A DNA stretch of 64,000 nucleotides, from NCBI RefSeq assembly GCF_021147775.1, contig NZ_JAGTPK010000013.1, positions 105,571-169,570 on the forward strand, in the 5' to 3' direction. Source of the stretch: Pseudomonas californiensis (lineage in GTDB: Bacteria; Pseudomonadota; Gammaproteobacteria; Pseudomonadales; Pseudomonadaceae). This document shows positions 35,008-44,207 of the stretch, piece by piece (position 1 is the stretch's first letter; the number at the start of each line of letters is the position of its first letter). Under the pieces are notes generated by a model. It saw only the letters and a program-made list of their open reading frames with translations. It had not been told where the DNA came from and made no database searches. Both the position numbers and the translations under genes were made by a program.

Positions 35008-37307
35008 ATGCCTGCTGATGTGAACCGCACCGGTATCGACTTGGCGGCTGGCACCTTGCTGCGTTCAGCGTGATGCCAGAGCGGCAGCAACGGATTGCAT
35101 TCTGGGTAATACCCGGCAGCGCAGCCTTCAGGAATGTCGTAGGCAATGATTTCGAACGGTCCGACCTGGCGCTTGACGTCCGGCTCGACGGCGGTGGTGA
35201 CCAGCACCTGCTCGCCGACCGCGAAGCCCAGCCTTGCGATGTCGTTACGATGCATGAACACCACTTTGCGGGTACCGCTCACGCCGCGAAAGCGGTCTTC
35301 GTAGCCGTAAATGGTGGTGTTGAACTGATCGTTGCTGCGCAGCGTCATCAGTTGGAGCACGTCGCGCGCAGGTTCTGTCTCGTTCACATCATCGTCTTCG
35401 GCCAACGTGCCTGGGGTGATGAACTGTGCCTTGCCGCTGGGGGTCAGCCATTTACGCTGGGCGGCGGCAATCGGGCGATGGAACCCACCGGGTTCTGCCA
35501 TACGGGTTTCCATCTCATGAAAAATCTCCGGATAGACGTTGCCGATGGCGGTCCGGATTCGGGAGTAGTCGTCGCTCCACGCTCGCCAATCGATGGTATT
35601 GCCCGAGGGCAGGGTAGCCATCGCCAATTCGGCGACAATCCGGGTTTCGGCGCGAACATGCGGCCCGACCGGTTCGCTGCTGCCGCGCCAGCCATGAATG
35701 CAGCCGGTGCTGTCCTCGGTGGTGTAGGTTTGTGCAACGCCGTTTTGCCGATCTATTTCAATGCGGCCCAGGCACGGTAACAACCACATGTGACGTGCAG
35801 GCAGCAAATGGGTTCGATTGAGCTTGGTGGCGATCTGCACATTCAGGTCCAGCCCTTGCCATGCAGGCTCCATGCGTGAGGTGTCTGGAATCGCCCGCAG
35901 GAAATTACCGCCCAAGCCAACAAAGCCGCGCACCCGGCCGGCCAGAATGGCCTCACAGGCATCCACCGTGTTCACCCCCATCTGTTCCGGTACCTTGAAG
36001 CCAAAGTGCTGTTCAATCAGCTCTGCGGGGACTTTTTTCGGATCTTCGGTGATGCCTACGGTGCGTTGGCCCTGAACATTGGAATGGCCACGCACGGGGC
36101 AGATTCCGGCGCCCGGTTTGCCGATGCTGCCACGCATGAGCAGCAGATTGACCAGCATCTGCACGTTCACCACACCCTGTCGGTGCTGGGTAAGGCCCAT
36201 GCCATAGATAAACATCACGCGCTCATTGTTGGCATAAACGGTCGCTGCGGCTTCCAGAGCGCTGCGGCTCAACCCGCTTTGCCGTTCAAGTTTCGGCCAG
36301 GAACATTGGCGCACCCACGTCGTGAACGCTTCGAATCCCTCGGTATGGCTGGCAATAAAATCGTGATCGATTACTGCGGGCGTACCTTGCGCAATAGCCC
36401 GGTCGTCCATCTCCAGCAGTGTCTTGGCGATGCCGGCGATTGCGGCGGTGTCGCCGCCAATCGCCACCTGGTGGTACTGGGTGCTGATCAGGGTCGACTC
36501 GGGTGTGAGCATTTCGCTGGGCGATTGAGGATTGACGAAGCGCTCAAGGCCACGCTCGCGTAGCGGATTGAAGGTGATGATAGGCACATCGCGTTTACGT
36601 ACGTCCTGCAACTGATGCAGCATGCGTGGGCTGTTACTGCCTACGTTCTGGCCGAAGAAAAACAGGCAATCCGTGTGCTCGAAGTCGTCGAGGGTCACCG
36701 TGCCGACCGGTACGCCGATGCTCTCCTGCAAGCCGACCGATGTGCTCTCGTGGCACATGTTGGAGCTGTCCGGCAGGTTGTTGGTGCCATAGGCTCTGGC
36801 GAACAACTGGTACATGAACGAGGTTTCCAGCGAGGCCCGTCCGGAGGCATAAAACACCACACTGTCCGGTTCCATGCCTTTGAGCTGTGCGCCGATACCC
36901 TGGTAGGCATCTTCCCACGTGGTTTCTACGTAGCGGTCGCTCTGCGGGTCGTAGCGCATCGGATGAGTGAGGCGACCCTGCTGTTCCAGGTCGTAGTCTG
37001 GCCAGTCGCGCAGTTCGGTGAGGGTATGTTGCGCAAAGAATCCCGGGTCGGTCTTCAGCGAGGTCAGTTCCCAGGCGGTGGCCTTGGCACCGTTCTCGCA
37101 AAATTCCAGCGCATGCGGTTTGCCCGGTTTGGCCCAGGCGCAACTCACGCAGGCAAATCCATCCGGTTTGTTCTGCTTGAGCAGCGCACGCGGCGCCTTG
37201 GCCAGCGCCTGTTCGCGCCACAGGATGGACATCACCGACCTGGCTGAGCCCCAGCCCCCGGCGGCGTGAGTGTACGGTTGGAAATGGGTCTTTGGATAAA
37301 TAAGCAT
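35004..37307 (-). CDS. FdhF/YdeP-family molybdopterin oxidoreductase
   Basis: 767 residues, cytoplasmic. The N-terminal CVSCAWAKPGKPHALEFCENGAKA has Cys positions of the YdeP type and not a full classical 4Fe-4S set; SNMCHESTSVGLQESIG is the region near the Mo ligand; GMGLTQHRQGVVNVQMLVNLLLMRGSIGKPGAGICPVRGHSNVQG is a bis-MGD binding block; the C-terminal MopB domain begins near LMTLRSNDQFNTTIYG. E. coli YdeP is linked to acid resistance, but the reaction is unknown. It stands alone, 177 bases from the divergent MDR gene. Confidence 0.9.
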   Translation of the reverse strand: MLIYPKTHFQPYTHAAGGWGSARSVMSILWREQALAKAPRALLKQNKPDGFACVSCAWAKPGKPHALEFCENGAKATAWELTSLKTDPGFFAQHTLTELRDWPDYDLEQQGRLTHPMRYDPQSDRYVETTWEDAYQGIGAQLKGMEPDSVVFYASGRASLETSFMYQLFARAYGTNNLPDSSNMCHESTSVGLQESIGVPVGTVTLDDFEHTDCLFFFGQNVGSNSPRMLHQLQDVRKRDVPIITFNPLRERGLERFVNPQSPSEMLTPESTLISTQYHQVAIGGDTAAIAGIAKTLLEMDDRAIAQGTPAVIDHDFIASHTEGFEAFTTWVRQCSWPKLERQSGLSRSALEAAATVYANNERVMFIYGMGLTQHRQGVVNVQMLVNLLLMRGSIGKPGAGICPVRGHSNVQGQRTVGITEDPKKVPAELIEQHFGFKVPEQMGVNTVDACEAILAGRVRGFVGLGGNFLRAIPDTSRMEPAWQGLDLNVQIATKLNRTHLLPARHMWLLPCLGRIEIDRQNGVAQTYTTEDSTGCIHGWRGSSEPVGPHVRAETRIVAELAMATLPSGNTIDWRAWSDDYSRIRTAIGNVYPEIFHEMETRMAEPGGFHRPIAAAQRKWLTPSGKAQFITPGTLAEDDDVNETEPARDVLQLMTLRSNDQFNTTIYGYEDRFRGVSGTRKVVFMHRNDIARLGFAVGEQVLVTTAVEPDVKRQVGPFEIIAYDIPEGCAAGYYPECNPLLPLWHHAERSKVPAAKSIPVRFTSAGI

Positions 37308-37484
37308 CAGGCACTCTCTGGTGTTGGCTCAATAACCTGGGACGGGTCATCTGTCGCAAAGGTTCGAACGAAGTGCCGGGTGGAGGCCACCATTTGTCTG
37401 CGTCGCTCAATACCGAGTGAACCCATGAACGTCGCCTGTCCTCCACACCCCTGTGTGTTCTGAAAAGACGAGGAGGCAAGTGAC

Positions 37485-38411
37485 ATGAAAGCAATCAGAA
37501 TCGAGCAGTTCGGCGGCCCCGAGGTGATGCAGGTACGCGACGTCGACACGCCGGAACTCCAGACCGGTGAGGTGCTGGTAAAGAACTTCTTTCTGGGCAT
37601 CAACCCGGTCGACTACAAGATTCGCGAAGGTGAGTACCCTGAGGTCAAGCAGGAAAAGCTGCCGCTGACGCTGGGCCGGGAAGTCGCCGGACTTATCGAA
37701 AAAGTGGGGCCGGGCGTCAGTACATTCAAAGAGGGTGATCGGGTATTCGGGATGATCGGCGCTGATGGCGGCTATGCCGAATATTCCCGTGTACCTGCCG
37801 AGCATCTGGCGCTGATACCGGCGGAGCTTGACTGGCCTGCCGCAGCGGGCGTGCCGCTGGCCGGGCACACCGCGTGGCAGGCATTGGTTGAACATGGCCA
37901 CCTCGAGCAAGGCCAGAAAGTCCTGATTCATGGCGGGACCGGTGGTGTGGGCCACTTTGCGGTGCAGTTTGCCAAGGTCAAGGGAGCGGAGGTTTATGCA
38001 ACCGCATCCACTGACAGTCTGCCGTTTCTGCAAGAGTTGGGTGTGGACCGTGCGATTGATTACAAGACCGAGCGATTCGAAGATATCTGCAAGGATTTTG
38101 ATCTGGTGATCGACCTGATCGGCGGCGAAACCCAGGCGCGTTCGTGGCAAGTGCTGGGCGAGGGTGGTCGCCTGATCTCGACCCTGACCATGCCCGACGC
38201 GCATCATCCCCAGGCGACAGGCAAGACCGGCGCGCGTTTTATCGCCGATCCTCGTGGTGAAGAGTTGACCGAGATTGCTGGCCTGATCGCAGCAGGGAAT
38301 GTGCAGGTCTACATTGCCAGGACCTTTGAACTGGAAGAGGCCGCGCAGGCGCTGGATTTCCTCGCCAACGGACACGTGCAGGGCAAAGTTGTGCTGCGCG
38401 TACGCGATTGA
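37485..38411 (+). CDS. NADP-dependent MDR oxidoreductase (quinone-reductase like)
   Basis: 308 residues of the zinc-free medium-chain reductase group. GroES-like start MKAIRIEQFGGPEVMQVRDVDTP, then PLTLGREVAGLIEKVGPGV, and the nucleotide motif VLIHGGTGGVGHFAVQFAKVKGAEV. AGGAGG lies 8-13 bases before ATG 37485. Probable NADPH-dependent reduction of quinones or enones. It is followed 9 bases later by the 59-residue acidic protein, likely cotranscribed. Confidence 0.9.
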   Translation: MKAIRIEQFGGPEVMQVRDVDTPELQTGEVLVKNFFLGINPVDYKIREGEYPEVKQEKLPLTLGREVAGLIEKVGPGVSTFKEGDRVFGMIGADGGYAEYSRVPAEHLALIPAELDWPAAAGVPLAGHTAWQALVEHGHLEQGQKVLIHGGTGGVGHFAVQFAKVKGAEVYATASTDSLPFLQELGVDRAIDYKTERFEDICKDFDLVIDLIGGETQARSWQVLGEGGRLISTLTMPDAHHPQATGKTGARFIADPRGEELTEIAGLIAAGNVQVYIARTFELEEAAQALDFLANGHVQGKVVLRVRD

Positions 38412-38420
38412 GGAGGTGCC

Positions 38421-38600
38421 ATGAGCGAGCAATCGATACCGGATCAAGACGTGGATGCCGGGCATCAGGCAGACCCTGACGTGGCCCAACGAATCGATAA
38501 ATCGAAGGCCCCGAATATCGATCATTCCAAAGAAAGAGAGGTCGAGCCGGGCAGCGATGCGCCTGGCGGACCTTCGGACGACCCGGAGTCTGGCGCGTGA
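38421..38600 (+). CDS. Small acidic hydrophilic protein, 59 residues
   Basis: ATG 38421 is preceded by a near-consensus AGGAGG. The product is rich in Asp, Glu, Pro and Ser, lacks hydrophobic segments and aromatic residues, and looks intrinsically disordered (NIDHSKEREVEPGSDAPGG). I do not recognise it. The strong ribosome binding site and the 9-base spacing from the MDR gene support a real gene. Confidence 0.65.
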   Translation: MSEQSIPDQDVDAGHQADPDVAQRIDKSKAPNIDHSKEREVEPGSDAPGGPSDDPESGA

Positions 38601-38877
38601 CGCGCAGTGCATCAGCGGCTCTGCTCCTGGCAGAGCTGCTGATGGCTTTTGGGTGGTGCCGTACATTGACCCCTCGCAACGCAGGACCTGATGCAAGGTG
38701 GGAAACAGCAGAAGCCCGGCCTGTGGCAACGTGTCGATACCTGCGATGGCAAACAGACAAACGTCGTGCTCAACAAGCGGCGATTGCTTATATCCAGAAT
38801 ATTTGCGAAAACCTCAGTGGATTGAACGCGGGGAATACGTCTCTTCGCGCAACATTGCGACTTTAAGGAAGGACGTA

Positions 38878-39789
38878 ATGCAGCACCTGGATCACTTATC
38901 CTTGCACTTGTTCATTCTGATCTGTGAAGAGGGCACGATTGCACGCGCCAGCGAGCGGGCATTCATTGCACCGTCGGCGGTCAGCAAGCGTATTTCCGAC
39001 ATTGAGGCGCGGTTTGGTACGCCATTGCTGAACCGCAGCAAGCGCGGGGTTGAACCGACTCCGGCGGGATTAGCGCTACTTCGGCATGCCCGGTCTCTGA
39101 CCCGGGCTATGGAACGGCTCGATAGCGAGCTTAGCGAATACGCTGAAGGGGCCCGAGGACATGTACGGGTGTTGGCAAACATCTCGTCAATTATGGAGTT
39201 CCTGCCGGAAGAACTGTCTGACTTCATGATTGAGCATCCGGGAATCCAGGCTGACATCGAAGAACGTTTCAGTCCCGACGTGGTGCGTGGCGTGGCCGAA
39301 GGCAATGCCGACTTAGGCATCTGTCGACGATCAATGGCCGTGGGCGATCTGGAGTTTCTTCCCTATCGTCGGGACCACTTGGCGGTTGTCGTAGGGTCGA
39401 ATCATTTCCTCGCCGGTCGTACCAATATTGCGTTCGCAGAGACCCTGGCGTTTGATCACTTGGGATTGTCCGCCTTCGCCACCTTGAACAACTTCATGCG
39501 TAATGAAGCGACGAAGGAGGGCGGTGAGCTGCGGTTTCGCTCTTATGTGTCGTCGTTTGACGCAGCATTTCGCCTGGTGCAATTTGGTCTCGGACTTGCT
39601 GTATTCCCCATGGAAGCAGTGGAGCGGTATGCGCAGCTATTTGACTTGCACATTATTCCTCTGACCGACGATTGGGCATTGGGTGAGTTTGTTATCTGCG
39701 TACGTGATCGGGATGCCCTTTCGCTGTCCGCACGGCGATTGCTGGATCATTTGCTTGTACGTGCGACATCGCTTCAGCACCTTTCTTGA
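38878..39789 (+). CDS. LysR-family regulator
   Basis: 303 residues. Helix-turn-helix LHLFILICEEGTIARASERAFIAPSAVSKRISDIEARFG, effector domain from about residue 90 (GHVRVLANISSIMEFLPEELSDFM). ATG 38878 has AAGGAAGGA upstream; longer in-frame readings enter the gene-free 277 bases after the acidic protein. It reads toward the HMG-CoA-lyase operon 106 bases downstream and is its probable regulator, although same-strand order is less usual for LysR pairs than divergence. Confidence 0.9.
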   Translation: MQHLDHLSLHLFILICEEGTIARASERAFIAPSAVSKRISDIEARFGTPLLNRSKRGVEPTPAGLALLRHARSLTRAMERLDSELSEYAEGARGHVRVLANISSIMEFLPEELSDFMIEHPGIQADIEERFSPDVVRGVAEGNADLGICRRSMAVGDLEFLPYRRDHLAVVVGSNHFLAGRTNIAFAETLAFDHLGLSAFATLNNFMRNEATKEGGELRFRSYVSSFDAAFRLVQFGLGLAVFPMEAVERYAQLFDLHIIPLTDDWALGEFVICVRDRDALSLSARRLLDHLLVRATSLQHLS

Positions 39790-39850
39790 CCGCATGCGTC
39801 GTGGTTCGCGATGGATCACCGCGTAAATGACGTCTTTTTGCTAAACCTCC

Positions 39851-39890
39851 AGCTCTCTAATCTGAAGTCATGCTTCAGCCTGCGAGAGCT
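39851..39890 (+). promoter_or_regulatory. Two-tier hairpin that buries the ribosome binding site of the HMG-CoA-lyase gene
   Basis: Outer arms AGCTCTC (39851-39857) and GAGAGCT (39884-39890) enclose inner arms CTGAAG (39862-39867) and CTTCAG (39873-39878). The right outer arm contains the only Shine-Dalgarno-like run (GAGAG) before ATG 39896. Folding in RNA would block translation; as DNA the same symmetry could bind the LysR protein. Confidence 0.5.
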
Positions 39891-39895
39891 TTTTC

Positions 39896-40825
39896 ATGAA
39901 AACAATAACAATCAATGAAGTCGGCATGCGCGATGGCTTGCAAAGCCTTCAAGCCATTATGTCTACCTCTGACAAGCGACGATGGATCGATGCCGCCTAT
40001 GCCGCGGGTGTGCGTCATATGGAAGTCGCATCCTTTGTGCCGGCCAAACTTTTGCCGCAGATGGCGGATGCCAGAGAAGTCGTTGCCCATGCCTTGAGCT
40101 TTCCAGATCTGGTTGTCACGGTGCTGGCGCCTAATCTGCGAGGCTGTCGTGATGCACTGGAGTCCGGCGCTCACCGTATTATTGCGCCCGTTTCCGTCAG
40201 CGCCGCCCATAGCCTGGCGAATGTACGTCGTACGCCGCTGGAGATGGTTGAGGAGTTGGCGCGGATGTGCCTGCTTCGCACCGAGCTTGGCTTGCACAAT
40301 GTTCAGATGATTGCCGGGATCTCTGTGGCGTTTGGGTGTACCCGTCAAGGTGATGTGCCATTGAGCGACCTCTGCGAGTTAACCGGGCAGGTGCTGCAAG
40401 CCGGTTGCGACCTGGTGTCTTTGGGAGACACTACCGGCTATGCCAATCCAGGCCAAGTGGCTACCAGCCTGCAGGCAATTCGCGCCATTGCGGGCGACAA
40501 GCTCAGGGCTGTCCACTTCCACGACACTCGAGGCCTGGCGCTTGCCAATAGCCTGGTCGCTGTTCAGCAAGGTATCACCGAACTGGATTCGTCACTGGCC
40601 GGTTTGGGCGGTTGTCCATTCGCACCGGGTGCATCCGGCAATACGGTCACTGAGGACCTGGTGTTCATGCTCCAGAGCATGGGCTACGAGACTGGCATTG
40701 ACCTGGCTGCGTTGATCGCGTCCCGCGACGTGCTTCACGATGCATTGCCGCACGAAACCCTTTACGGCTGCATAGCCCGCGCCGGCCTGCCACTCAATTA
40801 CGCGTCGGCTGCCAGTCGCCCCTGA
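39896..40825 (+). CDS. Hydroxymethylglutaryl-CoA lyase-like enzyme
   Basis: 309 residues of the HMGL/DRE-TIM family. NEVGMRDGLQSLQ holds the Arg-Asp pair; HFHDTRGLALANSLVAVQQG the two metal His; LAGLGGCPFAPGASGN is the HMG-CoA lyase signature with the catalytic Cys; a final NTVTEDLVFMLQSMG. The family cleaves HMG-CoA to acetoacetate and acetyl-CoA. It is first of an operon with a class III CoA transferase (26 bases downstream), which suits activation of a free acid before cleavage. A related 3-hydroxy-acyl-CoA substrate is possible. Confidence 0.9.
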   Translation: MKTITINEVGMRDGLQSLQAIMSTSDKRRWIDAAYAAGVRHMEVASFVPAKLLPQMADAREVVAHALSFPDLVVTVLAPNLRGCRDALESGAHRIIAPVSVSAAHSLANVRRTPLEMVEELARMCLLRTELGLHNVQMIAGISVAFGCTRQGDVPLSDLCELTGQVLQAGCDLVSLGDTTGYANPGQVATSLQAIRAIAGDKLRAVHFHDTRGLALANSLVAVQQGITELDSSLAGLGGCPFAPGASGNTVTEDLVFMLQSMGYETGIDLAALIASRDVLHDALPHETLYGCIARAGLPLNYASAASRP

Positions 40826-40850
40826 ACCTTTCTGCTCGAGGAAAGCAATA

Positions 40851-42041
40851 ATGTCCAGGCTTCCATTGGACGGCATTCGTGTCGTTGAAATCTCTCACAT
40901 GGTGATGGGCCCGACCTGCGGAATGATCCTGGGTGACCTGGGTGCGGAGGTGATCAAGATTGAACCTACGCGCGGCGACGGTACACGCCGTCTGCTGGGC
41001 GCGGGTGCGGGGTTTTTTCGCACCTTCAATCGCAACAAGCAGTGCATCGCCATCGACGTCAATACTGCACAAGGACGAGATGCAGTACTGGAGCTGATCG
41101 ATACCGCGGACGTATTCATCGAGAACTTCAAGCCCGGTCGCATGAACGAGCTCGGCTTCGGTTATGCCGCGATCCGGGCACGTAACCCGCGCATTATCTA
41201 TGCCTCTCACAAAGGTTTTCTCAACGGGCCCTACGACAATCGCCTGGCCCTGGATGAAGTGGTGCAAATGATGGCAGGCCTGGCCTATATGACCGGCCCG
41301 GTAGGCAGGCCTCTGCGTGCAGGTAGTTCTGTGAATGACATCATGGGGGGCATGTTCGGTGCTATCGGTGTGCTTGCTGCACTCAATGATCGTAATGTCA
41401 CCGGCGCTGGTCGTGAGGTGCAAAGTGCGCTTTACGAAAACTGCGTACTGCTCGCTGCCCAGCATATGCAGCAGTACGCTGTGACCGGCCAGGCAGCTGC
41501 ACCCATGCCAAACCGCATCAGTGCATGGGCCATTTATGATGTGTTCGAGTTCGCCCATGGTGAGCAGATGTTCGTCGCCGCCACCGGTGACGGCCAATGG
41601 ACCGCCTTGTGTCATCTGCTGGGCCAGAGCGCTTTGCTGGACGACCCGACCTTGGCGACCAACAACGATCGCGTGCTGCAGCGGCCGCGCCTGCTTGCTC
41701 ACTTGGCTGAAGTCTTTGCCACCATGGATGCACAAGCGTTGGCCCTGGAACTTGAGGCCAATAGCATTCCATTTGCACCGATTCGGCGGCCCGAGGAACT
41801 GTTTGAGGATCCTCATCTGCTGCAAAGCGGCGGCCTGGCAAATCTTGAACTCGAAGACGGGTCGTTCACCGCCATGCCATTGCTGCCGTTATCCCTGGAT
41901 GGCGAGCGTCTGCAACCCCGGCGATCGATTCCACGCGTCGGCGAGCATACCCACATGGTCATGCGCGAACTGGGCTACAGCGATGAACACATTGCCGAGT
42001 TGTGTGCCGCCGGTGTTTTGAAAACCGATGCTCAGGCTTGA
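40851..42041 (+). CDS. CaiB/BaiF (class III) CoA transferase
   Basis: 396 residues. LPLDGIRVVEISHMVMGPTCGMILGDLGAEVIKIEPTRGDGTR is the family opening; the catalytic Asp lies in RLALDEVVQMMAGLAYMTG, and MGGMFGAIGVLAALNDRN follows. Such enzymes move CoA between carboxylic acids; human SUGCT of this class uses HMG and glutarate with succinyl-CoA. GAGGAAA precedes ATG 40851. By context it would make the CoA ester cleaved by the lyase upstream. Confidence 0.9.
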   Translation: MSRLPLDGIRVVEISHMVMGPTCGMILGDLGAEVIKIEPTRGDGTRRLLGAGAGFFRTFNRNKQCIAIDVNTAQGRDAVLELIDTADVFIENFKPGRMNELGFGYAAIRARNPRIIYASHKGFLNGPYDNRLALDEVVQMMAGLAYMTGPVGRPLRAGSSVNDIMGGMFGAIGVLAALNDRNVTGAGREVQSALYENCVLLAAQHMQQYAVTGQAAAPMPNRISAWAIYDVFEFAHGEQMFVAATGDGQWTALCHLLGQSALLDDPTLATNNDRVLQRPRLLAHLAEVFATMDAQALALELEANSIPFAPIRRPEELFEDPHLLQSGGLANLELEDGSFTAMPLLPLSLDGERLQPRRSIPRVGEHTHMVMRELGYSDEHIAELCAAGVLKTDAQA

Positions 42042-42053
42042 GGGGGAGTTGAC

Positions 42054-42578
42054 ATGGCTATCTACCAATACGACTCACTTGTGCCTGACATCCACGCCGA
42101 AACGTTCGTCGCGCAGGACGCCACCGTCATAGGCAATGTCACTCTGGAGCAGGGGGTCAGTATCTGGCCACAGGCCGTTTTGCGTGGTGATAACGAACCG
42201 ATTCGCATCGGTCGGCACACTAATGTGCAAGAGGGAGCGGTGCTGCACGCCGACCCTGGATTTGCGCTGAGAGTCGGCGAGGGCGTCACCGTCGGCCATC
42301 AGGCCATGTTGCATGGTTGCACCGTGGGCGACGGAGCGCTGATCGGGATTCAGGCCGTTGTGCTCAATGGTGCAGTCATCGGCAAGAATTGCCTGGTCGG
42401 TGCCGGAGCCATTGTCACCGAAGGCAAGGTGTTCCCGGACAACTCACTTATTCTCGGCGCACCTGCCAAAGTCGTGCGTGAATTGACGCCTGAAGCGATC
42501 GCCGGCATGCACCGAAACGCCGCCGACTATGTCGTCAGAGGTCAGGCTTACAAGGACAAACTGATTCTGATCAGATGA
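42054..42578 (+). CDS. Gamma-class carbonic anhydrase family protein (left-handed beta helix)
   Basis: 174 residues built of hexapeptide repeats (ATVIGNVTLEQGVSIWPQAVLRGDNEPIRIG, VTVGHQAMLHGCTVGDGALIGIQAVVLNGAVIG, NCLVGAGAIVTEGK). His ligands for the metal occur in AVLHADPG, VGHQAMLHG. Members such as PaaY/CaiE accompany CoA-ester pathways and may act as thioesterase or hydratase helpers. AGGGGGAG precedes ATG 42054, 12 bases after the CoA transferase. Confidence 0.9.
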   Translation: MAIYQYDSLVPDIHAETFVAQDATVIGNVTLEQGVSIWPQAVLRGDNEPIRIGRHTNVQEGAVLHADPGFALRVGEGVTVGHQAMLHGCTVGDGALIGIQAVVLNGAVIGKNCLVGAGAIVTEGKVFPDNSLILGAPAKVVRELTPEAIAGMHRNAADYVVRGQAYKDKLILIR

Positions 42579-42643
42579 ACCCGTTGAGCAGGGTTCTGAA
42601 GGACCTTGCCTCTCTCCAATAATTACAACAATGGAGAAACATC

Positions 42644-43946
42644 ATGGTCGCCATGACGACTGATATCGCGCTTGCGCGCAGCGAAGAAACGATTAACGAG
42701 CTGTTGCTCTATCGGCGCGTGGCCTGGCGCATTATGCCGCTGGCCATTATCTGCTTTCTTTTTTCTTATTTTGACCGGATAAACATCAGCTTCGCCAAGA
42801 CCCAGATGCAGCAGGAATTGGGTTTGTCCGACGCGGCATATGGCCTGGCCGCGAGCATGTTTTTTCTTTGGTTACGTGCTATTCGAGGTCCCCAGCAGCA
42901 TGGGTCTCAAGCGCTACGGCGCGCCTGCCTGGATCTGCCGGATCATGATCTCCTGGGGGCTGGCGACGGCGGCGTTAATGTTTGCCTACACGCAGTACAC
43001 CCTGTACTTCCTGCGCTTTTTGATTGGCGTCATGGAAGCCGGCTTTGGCCCGGCGATCCTGTTCTACCTGGCGTGCTGGTTTCCCAAGAAGCACCTGGCG
43101 AAGATGAATGGCCTCTGGTTCCTGGCGGTACCTCTGGCAGGCGCTGTCGGCGGTCCGGCGGCGGGGATCCTGTTGGGCACGATGGACGGGGTGTTCGGTC
43201 TGGCGGGTTGGCACTGGTTGTTCCTGATGTCTGGACTGCCCTGCGTGGTACTCGGCCTTCTCGTGCTGTGGAAACTGGATCGAGACATTGAGTCGGCCAA
43301 ATGGTTAAGCCGTAGCGAGAAGGACCTGCTGGCGGCCAACCTGGCGCATGACAAAACCAACCAGAAACCGGTCCTTGGTTCCTTGTGGCGTGTGTTGCCG
43401 ATCATGGCGTTCATCTACTTCGTGATCAAGACTGCCTCATATGGCCTCAATTTCTGGATGCCGCATCTGATCAAATCCTCCGGTGTGCAGAGTCTGTTCT
43501 GGGTAGGGATGCTGTCGGCACTGCCGTACATCGTAGCGTGCATCGGCATGATATGGCTGACCCGGCGTTCGGATCGTACTGGCGAGCGCAAGACTTACCT
43601 GGTTCTGTGCCTGATGTTGGCAGCGGCCGGCTACCTGTTGGCCTGTCTGTTCTCCGAGTCGTCGTGGGCGCTGATGGCTGCACTTGTACTCGCTACCGCG
43701 GGCACTTTTATTGCGATCCCGATTTTCTGGACCATCCCGCAATCGACGTTCTCCGGTCTGGCAATCGCTACCGGGACAGCAGCAATCAACTCCATTGGCC
43801 AATTGAGCGGCATCGTTGCACCTGTGATGGTGGGCAAGATCAATGATATGTCCGGCTCCACCTACATGGGGATGCTCTCCATCGCACCGCTGATTCTGAT
43901 CGCCTGTTTCGTCGTCATGCGCTGCGTCAAGAATCCTCGGCCGTGA
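42644..43946 (+). pseudogene. MFS transporter (ACS type), frameshifted
   Basis: ATG 42644 with GGAGAA upstream opens the first helix RRVAWRIMPLAIICFLFSYFDRINISFAKTQM and reads to AASMFF, then leaves frame and runs as unrelated sequence to 43291. The next frame continues FFGYVLFEVPSSMGLKRYGAPAWICRIMISWG to 43946. The shift lies in a run of six T's (42860-42865); with five the frame restores and gives 433 residues, equal to the intact ACS carrier at 31569-32870. It is probably the substrate carrier of the HMG-type operon. True mutation, phase variation or sequencing error are all possible. Confidence 0.85.
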
Positions 43947-44207
43947 CGAGATTCCCAGTAATGGCCGGACGTACACATCTTTTTCCTCCCCATGTATGCG
44001 TATGACGGGCATGCTGATGTTTGAAGGGGCGAGTCGCGCAGGCTGTGATTTCGTGCTCCATGGCGTATTCCGAAAAGCTTTCAACTACCGTGAGGTTTCT
44101 TCACCCAAGTGTGCAAGCACGCCTGCTGCCTGCTTGTATTAAAAGTTGCCGACAAACTGCTTGGCACGGTGAACATTACTTTTAAAGTTCTTTGAGGAAA
44201 TACCGTC

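Noticed and set aside
38601..38877. Possible gene remnant between the acidic protein and LysR
   Set aside because: Frames on both strands lack ribosome binding sites and recognisable motifs; treated as the promoter region of the LysR gene.
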